A stretch of DNA of 64,000 bases, taken from Homalodisca vitripennis. Taxonomy: Eukaryota; Arthropoda; Insecta; Hemiptera; Cicadellidae. Below are positions 13,784 through 25,460 of the stretch, piece by piece (within the stretch, counting starts at the first letter, position 1; each line of letters begins with the position of its first letter). Both the position numbers and the translations under genes were made by a program. Below the pieces are notes generated by a model. That model saw nothing but the letters and a program-made list of their open reading frames with translations. It had not been told where the DNA came from and made no database searches. Location: assembly GCF_021130785.1 (NCBI RefSeq), contig NC_060208.1, forward strand, positions 170,246,501-170,310,500. Reading direction: 5' to 3'.

Positions 13784-15593
13784 ATGTCACAAGTGAACAG
13801 TAGTATCAGTAGTTCTAGTGATCGTTTATCGCTAATGAAACTTCGTTTTAGTGCCGAACTTGTAAAAATTCGGAATGCAAGTGCTAAAAAATAGTGTTTT
13901 TTTTTGACTGAAGACGACTATAAGAAGCTGGTGTTGGAGGTCGAAGATGCCAAGGCCAAGCCCAGAAAGGAACCTCGTCACTACTGGCTACTCAACAGGT
14001 ATGATGTAATGATCGTAGAAAATGTGCAAAAACTAGTACACCCATTAAAGCAAGGAGACAGTGTTGTAAAATTTTATGTCCACGATTCAGATTTATTTAC
14101 TGTTCTCCATGAAGCTCATGTCGCTATTGGTCATGGTGGAAGAGATCGAATGTTAAAAGAGCTAGATATTAAGTACAAAAATGTTACACGTCATGAAGTT
14201 GAGCTATATATATTCGTTTGTGTGAGCCATGTCAGAAGAAACAAAAGGGTTCGAAAAGAGGAGTGGTAGTAAAGCCCCTGATTTCATCAGAATTTAATTC
14301 TCGTTGTCAAGTAGATTTAATTGATTTCCAGTCACAGCCCGACAGGGAGTTTAAGTTCATAATGGTCTATCAGGATCATTTGACAAAATTTGTGATTCTT
14401 AAGCCTCTCAAAACTAAACCCGCTGAGGAAGTAGCATATCACCTAGTAGATATTTTTACTCTCATTGGAGCACCAAGTATATTGCAGTCAGACAATGGAA
14501 GGGAGTTTGCAAACAAAATAGTTTACAATTTAAAAGATTATTGGCCTACGTTAAAAATCGTTCATGGCAAACCACGTCATTCTCAAAGTCAGGGTAGTGT
14601 AGAACGTGCAAACCAAGATATTGAAAACATGATTTCGACTTGGATGCAAGATGAAAAAACTGATCGTTGGAGTGAGGGATTGAGATTTGTCCAACTTATG
14701 AAAAATAGAGCTTTACATTCAGGAATCAAAAGAACGCCTTATGAGGCTCTCTTCGGCTGTAAAGTAAAGGTCGGTCTTACAACATCTTCTCTGCCTCGAG
14801 ACATTTTGGATTCCATTAACAGCGACGAAGATTTGGAAAGAGTGGTTAATAACATGCACACAACAGAAACACAAATAATGTCAAGTCTAGAACCTCCACT
14901 CCAAACCGATCATAACACTTCAGAAGTTAATGAGGCAACCGTTGATGTCTCGGTCAGTTCTAGCCTTCTACAAATGTGTAGCGTTTGTTTGCAGCAAACT
15001 AATGAGAAACAAAACTGCACAAAATGTTTAGCGGACATAAATATTTCATGTGGCCATTCAATTCAGGGGTGTGATGATGATACTGAAAAACCCTGTTGTG
15101 TGTCTCTTGTTTTAATTCGGAAAATATTGATAAAGAGAGGAAGAGGTCAAAAGCTTGTCTTGAAAAACAAGCTAAGAAAATGAAAGCTAATTCCGATAAA
15201 AAGTTTCCCCCCGTCACCAAAGGAGTCACTGTTCGTGTTCCAATTCCTGACGTTGACAAAGGAAGAGGTGACTTGAGAAATATTTTGGCAGTGGTCATGG
15301 ATACGACAGAAGATGGGTTTTACAAATTAGGGACCGCCAACGGAGTTTTGAAACAACTGTACGCAAGGTCACAGTTTACAGTTTGCCAAAAAAGCCTAGT
15401 TCGAGTAGAAGACGTGCCTGATCAAGAAACAGGACTTCGTACCGTTGCAACAGCTCAGTCAACAGGAAGCGGCCAAGGATTTGTGAGATGCACTTGCAAA
15501 ACTAAATGTCAAACCAAACAATGTGCTTGTGTTAAAAACAATCGAAAATGCAACTCGAAGTGCCATAGTTCTCTTTCCTGCTGTAACAAGTAA
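13784..15593 (+). pseudogene. Integrase-type transposase (KRBA2-like), three frame breaks
   Basis: The likely start is ATG 13784 (MSQVNSSISSS). A frame break lies in the T run near 13895. The next part (13904-14215) includes an H2C2-type zinc-binding motif, with HEAHVAIGH and then CEPC across a second break near 14215. The catalytic domain then reads D at 14314 (QVDLIDF), D at 14491 (QSDNGREF) and E at 14602 (SVERAN), with 58 and 36 residues between them. That is the rve/integrase D-D-E core for DNA strand transfer. A Cys-rich CSVC...CTKC...C segment follows at about 14970-15100, where the third break falls. The last part (to TAA 15591) ends in a CXC-like cluster (CTCKTKCQTKQCACVKNN). All catalytic residues are present, so a relative elsewhere in the genome could be active. 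This copy probably is not. Confidence 0.85.
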
Positions 15594-15719
15594 TTTCTTA
15601 AATTAATATTTCACTTTTAAATTTTACTCTAGTAAAATATGAGGATTTTCAGATCCTATGTTTAATACATTTCATGTTTGTTATTTGCAATAAACAATTT
15701 TTAACAATGTTGTTCATTT

Positions 15720-15901
15720 TATACTTTGCCTGCAAAACTTTCGACACTCTATATAATGCCTAGGCATTATACACAATGCCTAGGCAAAGTTTGTACAATT
15801 GTTAAGAAATGAGTTTATTTCATACTTTGCCTGGATTCACTCGGCAATGTATACAATGCCTAGGTATTCCATACAATGCCTGAATTGTACACATTGCCAG
15901 T

Positions 15902-15905
<4 letters not shown>
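15720..15905 (-). repeat. Right terminal inverted repeat with CCTAGG-centred units
   Basis: cctagg cores occur near 15760, 15779 and 15860, each next to gcatt.tata or tatacaatg words. The outer 95 bp mirror the left end. Two adjacent cctagg units enclose gcattatacacaatg, so this end has one more unit than the left. Confidence 0.75.
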
Positions 15906-15955
<50 letters not shown>

Positions 15956-16090
15956 AATACTGGCGTAAATAAATCTATAAACTACTAATATTATTTTTAA
16001 TGAACCCAACGAAAGATTGATGAACTTATTGATTCATTTAATACCAGTATTCAAATTTCATTGGATTTTAAATTAAATTTCATATACATA

Positions 16091-16133
<43 letters not shown>

Positions 16134-16146
16134 ATATATATATATG
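15906..16146. repeat. (AT)n / TA-TG microsatellites
   Basis: AT runs lie at about 15906-15956 and 16081-16146, separated by about 125 bp of AT-rich sequence. The first is the right half of the microsatellite split by the transposon. Confidence 0.9.
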
Positions 16147-16926
16147 TAGATACATATTTATGTATTCGTTTAACGACTAAAAAACTACGAGTGTATGTTA
16201 CGACATGAAAATATCCCAAAGAGAAAAAAAGAACAGAAGAATGCCGGGAGGCATTGGGAGGCAAATTTACTTTGTTTGACAGTATGTTTGTCGGCAAAAA
16301 GAATTCATGGCTTATTTCTGAGGATACTGTTATGTATTATTGTATTTTATTCAGCAGTAACTAAAATAAGTAAAATTAGTGGTTAAACAAAAACGGACGT
16401 TTGAAAAATTGTTAAAACATCTTTTCTGATAAATTTAGGTTGTTTTACAAATCAGTTCAGTCAATAATCACACCTTACAAAACACACTGTTCTTCCGCAG
16501 CAGTTTGTAATATAAGTAAATGTTTTCTTAAAATCAACAGTTAAGTAAATGTTCCTGTTTTTGTATTATGTAGTCAGTGATGTTTCATATTTTCCTCTAA
16601 GAGGTTCTGTTCTTAGTCTCACTGAAAGGAACACTATTGATTATAAAAATATCATAATCGTATGTAGCTCTCGTAGATAAAAAATAAAGGGAATTGTGTT
16701 AGTAAAATAATGTTATTTTGATATAATAGCCTAGACACCATTAGAATATCTGAAGGTGTATATAAGTGCCTATATTCCAACTGATGGCGTTAGTTTCTTG
16801 CAATACTAATGTTATAAAAACTAACTAAGTTCATCTTATGTTTTATGCTATTAAGCTGAGACAGTTTCATATATAATTAAGAGAAAGGATACAAATAAAC
16901 ATTTTGAAAACCCACAAAAAATTTAT
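16147..16926. other. AT-rich sequence, nothing seen
   Basis: Short frames only. The frame at 16195-16386 has no recognisable domain. Confidence 0.5.
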
Positions 16927-16982
16927 CACATCAGCACATATGCTGACGTGATCACCATTAGGCATACCTTACGCCTAATGGT
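16927..16982. other. Two adjacent inverted repeats
   Basis: cacatcagcacatatgctga (16927 on) is a near-palindrome completed by cgtg at 16950. It is followed at once by accattaggc (16954-16963), a 9-nt loop, and its perfect complement gcctaatggt (16973-16982). Function is unknown. Confidence 0.7.
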
Positions 16983-17275
16983 CTATTTAAACCTTTATTG
17001 AAACATGAAGTAGTATTTAAACTTCAATGTAAAATTTCAATGTAAAGCTTAAAAAATGTAAAGATGCTAATTTCTATTTGTAATGGTTCTTTTGCATTCA
17101 CTGCAGATTATATTGCAGATTATTATGCATCAATATATTATATCCGATTAAAATAATATTACATAAATTATTAAAATTTCATATTATATAAAAGTTTAAT
17201 AAAACTAAAATAAGACCTAATTGGTAATTGTTAGGTCGAGTTTGTACATAATTCAGCCTATTTCAATCGCGTTAT

Positions 17276-17308
17276 AGTAGCATCGTGTAGTGGTAGCACA
17301 CTCACCAA
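17276..17308 (+). repeat. SINE 5' fragment (A-box part)
   Basis: gtgtagtggtagcacactca resembles the A-box half of the tRNA-like SINE head (compare tggtgtaatgttagcac at 5.56 kb). The B box and tail are absent, so it is a truncated piece. Confidence 0.45.
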
Positions 17309-18689
17309 AATGAATTATTTAACAAAACCTTTTCATAGGTGCACACGACCTTTGTCCTTCGATCTCTTGTCATATTGTACACGAAAATAATAAATAATAT
17401 TTTAAAAAGTAATAATGTTAAAAAAAATATTAAGGTTTTATGTTTTAGTTTTAACCGATAAGCTGATGTTAAAAATTTCTCGTTGATTGTTAAGCCCTGA
17501 TGTGATACAGTATAGTGAAGTGTTAATATTTTAGCTCATGCAGCAGAATATCAACTACATGGAATCGCTTATTATTTGTCATCCAAGCAGTGATGCAATA
17601 GTAAGCAAAATTAAGCCCATACATAGGTAACAGATCTGATACAAGTTGGGTTGTAATACATAATGGGAATCCTTCTCATGTAACTATGAACTATGTACAT
17701 TTTTCCATCTGTATGATGTGGGTTGGTGCTGTTCGAAATGAGTAACTCATGAATCTAGTGTACAGGATATTGCTCCCAACATTACACATTTCTCTAACCT
17801 TTATTGAGATAATACCAATCACTCCTTCTAGATTAAGAAGCCTGATGACACAAATATGTGAGTCTACATTATTCGTGTCTGACATAGTAGAAATGTATTG
17901 GAAGCAGTGACATCGATTCTTCTCACTATTTTACTGCGATCTTGAATACTAATAAGCTATATCGATTATAGTAAAGTAGGACTACGAGCTGGCCCCATTA
18001 TAATTTTACCAGGCCCTTTGCGCTTTTACTTGTGGTAATTTTGAATGGTTATGATTTTAATAACGTAATAGAAGAAAGATTAATTACAAGTCTTTTACGT
18101 TATTTTATTGAGACAATCTAACTCTGGGTTCAGGGCAACTTCAAAAAGAATTTAGAGCGAGAATGTTTTCTTAACGTAACTACACAACTCACATTATTAC
18201 AAAAATGAAGTATGGGATATTTACCGAATTCAATGCTCCTATTTGTTTCAATGGAAACTTAAGGATTTGGCTAGTGTAAATGTCTAGTAGTTACTAATTT
18301 AAATAATACTTATTTTGAATATGCCACTAGTGTATTTTTAAAAGTATATTTGATCGTCCAGAAACAGTGTGTTGTGGAAGTTCAGTTCGTGATAAAAGGT
18401 GCACCCCGAGTACAACACAACAAGCTCTTTTGTCAAGGATCTTCAGAGGCAAGCCTTCCTTCAGGGAGTTGGAGAGCCTAGCTTTCTTTTCGCCATCCTC
18501 TTATATCATAAAATACATACTAGGTATTATTATGTTGGTGACGTAATATTTTATGACATTCACTAAAATTACGTTTGAGTAATATAAACTTTTATTCACA
18601 TGTTTTCATTAAAAGTACAGTGATCTATTTCTATAATATAAACGTAAAAAACCTCACTTATAATAACTTTCTGATCACTGATTATCCAG
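17309..18689. other. AT-rich sequence, nothing confirmed
   Basis: A GC-richer patch at about 18360-18480 has one short open frame of about 37 codons with no recognised family. Otherwise nothing is seen. Confidence 0.45.
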
Positions 18690-19620
18690 CTTTTACAATA
18701 CCCCAAAAAGTTAGAAATTTGGTATACGTATATATCATGGCGTAAATAAGACACCAATTAATTTTCATACAGATCAAACATTCAATGGGGTCGAAATAAG
18801 GTTGAAACATTAGAACCACTATATTTCGTTTCTCAATAGTGACGTACAATAGTGAAATTTTATCCCAACGTATCTTAACAGAAAAGAGATGTATGCCACA
18901 AAGACTTACTACCCTAGTGCTTGATATAGGGTTGCAACCCCTAGAAGAACTATACTATAGTTTTTACATCTCTCCAAAATCCTAGAAGAATTTTACACTT
19001 ACGTAAACTCATGACTTACGAAGAAAATAACATTCTTAAGTATCAAACATCCGCAGGAGTTGCTTTGGATTGAACCCCTAGAACTATATTATAGAAGAAC
19101 TCTGGAATATTTCTTTATTAACATCGCGATGTCTTAGAAACAATTTTGAAGAACTCTGTTCTCATTTCTTTTAAAGAAAAACAAATGCATTTTCATGAAG
19201 ATGAAACATCTTTAGAGGATTAATAGGAAACAACTCTTAGAAGAACTATATTTTGTTTCTCAAAGTTCCGATATCCTAAAAAGATGAAATTTGACACCCA
19301 CGCATTCCTGTGCTCTCATAAGACACAAAAAAGGTTTGTGATGAAGATCACCTACCCATTGGGAGTGAAAAAAGGTTCCAACCATTAGAAGGCCTATATT
19401 TTTAGTTTTCCATCTCCTGATTTCTAGAGAAATGAAATTTGACACGAACTTGCCTAGTGCCTTACAAGAAAATCGAAATGAAACGTCTCAAGTATCATCC
19501 ATATGCGTTGAAATTCCTAGAAAACTATAGTTTTGTTCCTAAACATCCAACAGTCTTACAAAAGTTTAAATTTGACACACATGTGTATTATGACCTCTAA
19601 AATCTACAATTACTCTAAAT
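18690..19620 (+). repeat. Degenerate tandem array, unit about 150-190 bp
   Basis: The series ctagaagaactata / tttcgtttctcaa / gatatcctaaaaagatgaaa / tttgacacccacg / aggtttgtgatgaagat / ttgggagtgaaa-aggtt recurs about five times with drift (for example near 18900, 19080, 19230, 19390 and 19510). It is non-coding, with stops in all frames. A stray copy lies at 3165-3400. Confidence 0.7.
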
Positions 19621-20234
19621 ACCACAATAGGAAGTAGATTTAATGGCCGGAAGTATTCGGTTAGTGACCGGATTAAACATTTTAAACCACTTTCTCTAGC
19701 ACCAAACGCTATTATATTACCTACAGAAAACCTTAATCGGAAAAACCTTACCTGTGTGGCCATTAAGACAAACGTATTTTATATTGTATTAATAACAGAA
19801 ACAATGGAATCGTTAATATGGTACCAGAAGTAGATACAATGACCAAAAATAAGGTTTAAAGCTTACATTTATGTTATTCTGACACTAATCGGAAAACTGG
19901 AATATCTTCTAGTGACAATTAATTGTTTTAAGATGTTTATCATGCCGTTATATAGATATGCCTGCCGAGGTTCCTGTTGTGTAATAGGAAATCGCGTGTA
20001 CCTGTTTCTTATATTATGAAAGGCGTAATGAAATTTTATTAAGCCTAATATTACATAACGAGCTTACATATAAACTTGACATAGTAAATAATAGGCCAAC
20101 ATTCGTATTAAATTTAATACTATAACAATAATTAGGATGACCGACATCCATATCAATTTGTACGGGGATGGGTTTATATTTTTGGAACACTGCCGATAAA
20201 CTATTAAACTGTACACATAAACGATATACTTGAA

Positions 20235-20236
<2 letters not shown>
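19621..20236. other. AT-rich sequence, nothing seen
   Basis: No frame, repeat or motif that I can support. Confidence 0.5.

Positions 20237-20326
<90 letters not shown>
20237..20326. repeat. (AT)n(GT)n microsatellite
   Basis: A TA run changes to GT at about 20271. The minus-strand frame across it is an artefact. Confidence 0.97.
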
Positions 20327-20328
<2 letters not shown>

Positions 20329-21920
20329 GGTGCAATTATTTTTTCTACCATGTTAGGGAAGGCCCACAAGGATTCTGAAGATCTTAAAGAGAGCATAAGC
20401 TGACTAATGGGTCAAATTGAAATTTCTATTATATGAACACAATTGCGTATATCTTTGACTTCAAACTGTTGAAGTCAATTTTAAATAAAAGTTGGACTGG
20501 TTAGCATTAGTATACCTGATTATAAATCATTCCATTATTAATACAGCATATTTTATAATTGGTTGTTTCCAACATTATTAAACTTAAACTTCATCAAAAC
20601 AACAAAGTGATGCAAATAGATTCTTCCATAAGAGACAATACCTCAAAATGTGTTTTTAGTTTCGAAAAAAAAACACACACTAACGTTAAAATCTATTATT
20701 CCTTTAAAGAATACAAGGAATTGAAAAAGGGCAACTAAGTGTTGTAAAGAATGTTACATTAGGTAAGTGATGGTCGGTCTCAGTCATCTGATACTTGTAT
20801 TGTTGTCGGTGGTGTGTCTCAGTTTTTCAGTTCTTTTTCTGTCCTTTCCCCACTTTCAACAATATACTATTTTCAAGTCTATGTAAACTTAATTTGTTTT
20901 AAGTGTAAGTTGACAATCACTTGTTTGTAAAAATCCAAATGCACACATCAAACATTGTTACACATGAAACTATGTTCTTGAGATTAACTTTACAGGGTTC
21001 AATGGATGCAATATTTTTTACAAGAAATCGAACTAGTTTAATACAACTACTATGGAAATATAGTTTGCTCAATGTTTTACATTTAATAGGACATACATGA
21101 TAAAGATAAAATGTACAATGGTCACAGTCATTGAATAAGAGGCATTGTAAAATAATGATTTATTAGAATTTTAAAAACCTTGAATGAGGACATTTGAAGC
21201 AATCAATTAAATCTATCTAAAGTCTTCATACTGCGTCAATTATGTCAAACCCTCTGTACTTGAATCATAAAAAAATGAAACATTATTTGTAATGACAAAT
21301 ATGTAAATATTTATTTTTGAAGTCGCCTGACAATGAAACCTTTGATTTCTTTAGGTCTCACCAATAACAAGTAATGTTTGAAGAGTTATGTTAAAAAGTT
21401 CCTAACTACTAGTATTTAAATACTAATAAGATAAAAGTTTGAATTATACTGCGTCTAAAGATATTTTGTTAATTTATTATACATGCTGAAATCTTAATTT
21501 AACAAATTATAACATTCTTATATACTCTATTAACATTATTCTATTGTTTACGTTGTATACGTAATAGGTTTAATGTTACGTAAATTGTCACTATGGGCTT
21601 TTAAAGATATAGTTCTGTTATTAAAATACTCATCAGGGTAAACTTAAAGAAATATGTGCCTAGTTAAATAGTACATTTTATTATTAGTCTCGAAAGCAAC
21701 ACATTGCATGTTGAGACTGCATTTTCGCCCCGCAATAGAAGTTCCTAGACTTGGAATGAGCGATACTTTTCATCCGCGATGAAAATAAGCATGCAAAATC
21801 ACTATCACATTTCATATTACGTTAATTATTTTTCAATAAAAACGTATTACCATTTTATAATTAATTTTGGTGTTCAACCAGCTGCTTGAACATAAGACTG
21901 TCAATACAAATAACAGAATA
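20327..21920. other. AT-rich sequence, nothing confirmed
   Basis: The patch near 20770-20830 (ggtcggtctcagtcatctg) resembles a LINE 5' start, but no ORF1 follows. Confidence 0.45.
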
Positions 21921-21931
21921 GGGTAAACCAG

Positions 21932-22567
21932 ACAATTATTGGCACTGCTACAGTAGTTGTCACCCCGTGGGGATTTTCAGTTTAATAACATTTAGGTTGG
22001 CCAAAACTGGTTCCTCTGCTAGGTTACTGTAATACCAGTAGAGTTTTCCAGGTGGTTTTAGTGGTCTCAGCTTCAAGATTATAAGGTTAAGTGGAGCTGC
22101 TCTACAATATTAAAAGGTATGTAAAAATCTGCTTATTTCTTAATAAATCGTTAAGAATGTTGCTACACAAACTCTGTCTTAGCTAGCACACCACACAATT
22201 GTTGTTAATTATTTAAGTTACCCTTCTATGTTGAGGTAATGTAGATCTAATCAGGGTGTTTTCAATGTACATAACCTCAAATTAAAAGAACTATGGGGGT
22301 GCCAACTACTGTAAAATGTAAAATGTGTTTTTTTAGTTGTTGGCACTGGTGCCAACTACTGCAATTTTAACAGATTTAAAAAACTTAATGAATTTTTTAT
22401 GTTAGTGTTACCAAAGATATTATGTGAATGTTAAATAATCAATCAAATTCTAATTAGTATAACATTTTACAGTAGTTGGCATGGTGTTTTTGTTATGACC
22501 CTGGCATGCCAATAACTGTAACAACACAGTACTTGGCACTGGGTCAAGATATAGTTATTGGCCATCT
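21932..22567. repeat. Left subterminal motif cluster
   Basis: Copies of tacagtagttggca or its complement occur near 21932, 21950, 22299, 22335, 22349, 22467, 22504, 22528 and 22553. The pair at 22335-22360 is head to head, agttgttggcac-tg-gtgccaactact. Position and repetition suggest transposase-binding sites. Confidence 0.75.
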
Positions 22568-22850
22568 TACTGAGCCCTCAGAAGAATCACATTAATTAAT
22601 TACACTTTTCTTTTAAAGTTAAAAAAACACTTATGTTTTACTGAATTAAAAGTAAAACAACCCTGAAAAATGAATTAAATCATATTGATTGCTGTATGGT
22701 TCATACAGAAACCATATGATTTCATGTATTTTCCAGGTTTGTTTAATTTTTAATTTAAGTATTAGGCCTACATCTCCAAGCAACATAGCCTATTCCTTTA
22801 CATTACGCCTAATATCTCGATGTTTTTTCCAGATTTTAAATCTGCCAAGG

Positions 22851-24978
22851 ATGCCAAAAGAGCGGTATAAGCCTGAGGCTCTTCAAGCAGCATTGAAATG
22901 ATGTAAAAAAATGGATTGCTATCGAAAAAAGCGGCTTCAAAGAAATATGGAATTCTCGTGCGACAATCCAGTTCCGATTAAGCTCCAAAGTTTACTAGGG
23001 CTGAGCGAGGCCCCCCGCCAAATATTAAGCAAAGAAGAGGAAGATCTGCTTGAAAAATGGATAATCGATTGCAGTAAAAAAGGATTTCCGAGAAGAAAAG
23101 AAGATATTCAGCTGAGTGTGCAGGAATTTTTGACTCAGAACAATAGACCAAACCCGTTTAAAGAAAGCCTACCTGGTATTGGTTGGTATCAGGCCTTCCT
23201 TTCGTCGCCACCCTAAAATTACACAACGCACCGCAGAAGCAGTCACGGCAGCTAGTTCTTGTGTAAGTGAAATGGACATTAAGAATTGGTTCAGCAATAT
23301 TGAGAGTGTTCTCAGCGAAGAACATGTTTTGGGACATTTTAAAAAACCCGGACAGAATATTCAATGGAGACGAAACAAATTTTCAAATGTGCCCGAAAAA
23401 TTCAAAGGTTTTAGCTCCACTCGGTTCCAAAAATGTATACGAAATAGACAAAGGAAAGGCGAAGTCTGCGGTTTACTGCTATGTTTACATTTTCAGCGTC
23501 TGGTAAAGTTGTTCCACCTATGCTTTATCTATCCCTACCAACGGTTGCCATCTGCTATTGTTAATTCTGTCTTAGACGATTGGGGCATCGGCCACAGTGA
23601 TAATGGCTGGATGAAAGCTGAGCTTTTTTATGAGTATATAGGCAACGTCTTCAACACTTATTTGATAGAAAATAAGGTTTACTTTGCCTGTAATCTTATT
23701 CGTGGATGGGCATAAGAGTCATTTATCATAATCAATTGAGTACCCTGTGCAGTGAGCTACAGATAATTTTAGTAGCTTTGTATCCAAATGCAACACGTAT
23801 TTTTGCAACCTGCAGACGTTGCTGCATTTCGACCAATAAAAGCTGGCTGGAAGCAAGCTTTGATGAAATATAGAAAAAAATCATCCTACGGAGGCAGTCA
23901 CCAGGGAATGCGTTGCACCCCCTTTTAAAGGAAGTCGTAGAAGCGATAAAACCCGAAACCCTAAAGAATGGATTTAAGGCTTGTGGCCTTTATCCATGGA
24001 AATCGGATGCTATAGACTTTCAAAAGTTGTCTTGGAAAAGAACGTAAAATAGTTGACAAGAGCAGCACACCCAACCAAACCATCACCCTTGAACAGTTTG
24101 AAGGAATTGTAGGCGATGAAAATCCTTGACAAATTTGTTAACATCGATTCTGAGGTCAACAAAAATACAGAACACCCCCTCTTTTATACACTCTATAGGG
24201 TGTGGGATGAATTCAAGAGGAGTTAAAGTGAAAATTGTGATCAGACTAATGTAATTATTGATATACAAGCAGAAAATAACGCAAATGCACTTCCATCCAC
24301 AAGCCATGAAGTCCTAAAAAATGAAAAATCCTTTTGGAATGGACCACAGCTATGCAACACCTACTAAGTCAAGGGAAAACCAACAGTTGCTACTCAACAC
24401 CTACACAACCTAACAAAACCCCTCTTGAAAATCCACAGTCATCGCAATCCACAATACCAGAAATACTATTGTGGCCGGAAACGCCAAAAAGGAAAGGAAA
24501 AAGGGAGACGGAGAGAGTTCCCTTTGTCATTACATCAAAAAAATGGAAATCCAATCTTTGAGGAAAAAAGGGAAAAGAAGGCTGAAGAGGAGAGAAAGAA
24601 GTCAGAAAGGAAAAGAACCCGCGAAACATGACAAAGATGAAGAAATGTGGAACTTCAAAAAACATAGCAAAGCCACCTAAGAAGGAATATAAAACAGTTG
24701 CTAATAATGTTGTAAAAGAAGAAAATGGACAGAAATTGGACTTGCTAAAGAGTGTCAACAAACCAAATGTTTTAATGAAAAACCTTAGGGAATAAAGTAA
24801 AGCTGGGTGGGTTATGCTACACGTGCTGTTCGAACATTAAAGACACATAGTTTTGAATGTGATCTGTGTGATAAGATTTATCATAAAGAATGTTTTGCCA
24901 ATTGATTTTGAATTTGATGAGTTGGACCCTGTGTTTGTCTGTGCAACTTGTGTTGAATTTAATAACGATATTATTTAA
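22851..24978 (+). pseudogene. pogo/Tigger-type transposase with C-terminal PHD-like finger, broken
   Basis: The start ATG 22851 gives MPKERYKPEALQAALK, a psq/HTH-like opening that stops at once; the signal resumes in 22911-23216 with a CENP-B-type helix-turn-helix part (LSKEEEDLLEKW, then GFPRRKEDIQ). After frame shifts the DDE_1 catalytic part shows D at 23369 (NGDETNF), D at 23705 (LFVDGHKSH) and D near 23815 (LQPADVAAF), about 36 residues apart for the last two. The C-terminal end has Cys pairs, FECDLCDKIYHKEC near 24855-24900 and FVCATC near 24940, that resemble a PHD finger. Many shifts and stops mean it is dead. The protein would bind the ends and cut and paste the element. Confidence 0.75.
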
Positions 24979-25173
24979 TAGTGATCTTAACCTATTATAA
25001 AATGCCTAAGCAAATACATTAAGGCCCTACCAGTAAACAATTGGGTAGTACAAAATTATTAAGGCCTAAATTATTGTGTTTTTATTTAAATTCAGTCAAA
25101 AAACATTCAAATATGTTGATATGATGAGTTTATTGATGAACTATGAAGTATAATAGGTCTACAATTTAACTTT

Positions 25174-25453
25174 TTAGTCATTGGCATAGGGTGCCAATAA
25201 CTATGCTTGGCTATGACAAGTACTATGAAATGGGTGCAAATAACTGTAAAATTGTTTTTACTTGTTATAAAATTCATTAAAATTAAAACTTTTTTAAATT
25301 TTGAAAGTTGTTGTTATTTTGATGGATCACAATAGTCTATTGTAAAGATTTAATTGGTACCACAGTTAAAAGAAAATGTGATTAAACCGATAAAATTTAA
25401 ACGAATATAAAAATTAATCATATTAGCAGCTAAAGGTGCCAACTACTGTATAG
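25174..25453. repeat. Right subterminal motif cluster
   Basis: tcattggcatagggtgccaa (with taactatg after it) near 25178 is a head-to-head pair. gtgcaaataactgtaaaa at about 25234 and ggtgccaactactgtatag at 25435-25453 complete the set. They mirror the left cluster but are fewer. Confidence 0.7.
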
Positions 25454-25460
25454 TTTACCC

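Larger units (their letters stand above)
13463..15905 (+). mobile_element. Ginger-like DNA transposon with retroviral-type integrase
   Basis: The ends are TGTTAC...GTAACA. The left terminus and the reverse complement of the right terminus align over at least 95 bp with scattered mismatches, sharing tcaggcattgtat, gaatacctaggcatt and caggcaaagt. The 2443-bp element carries one gene whose core is an integrase-type DDE domain, like Ginger elements and the arthropod proteins usually labelled KRAB-A domain-containing 2-like. TG...CA ends with an integrase-like transposase agree with that class. Decay is mild: three frame breaks. Confidence 0.85.
21921..25460 (+). mobile_element. Decayed pogo/Tigger-type DNA transposon
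   Basis: The left end gggtaaaccagacaattatt and the reverse complement of the right end (gggtaaactatacagtagtt) match over about 25 bp with a few mismatches, followed by ggcac in both. The 3540-bp element contains one broken transposase gene. TA precedes the left end but AA follows the right end, so the expected TA duplication has probably mutated on one side. Both terminal regions carry repeated tgccaactactgta motifs. Confidence 0.75.

Noticed and set aside
14999..15298. 99-codon minus-strand frame
   Set aside because: It is a shadow of the integrase-type transposase C-terminal region.
20775..20830. LINE 5' end at ggtcggtctcagtcatctg
   Set aside because: The composition is suggestive, but no ORF1-like frame follows.
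24390..24761. 123-codon minus-strand frame rich in Phe and Ser
   Set aside because: It lies opposite a Lys/Glu-rich part of the broken pogo transposase, whose complement naturally gives Phe/Ser.
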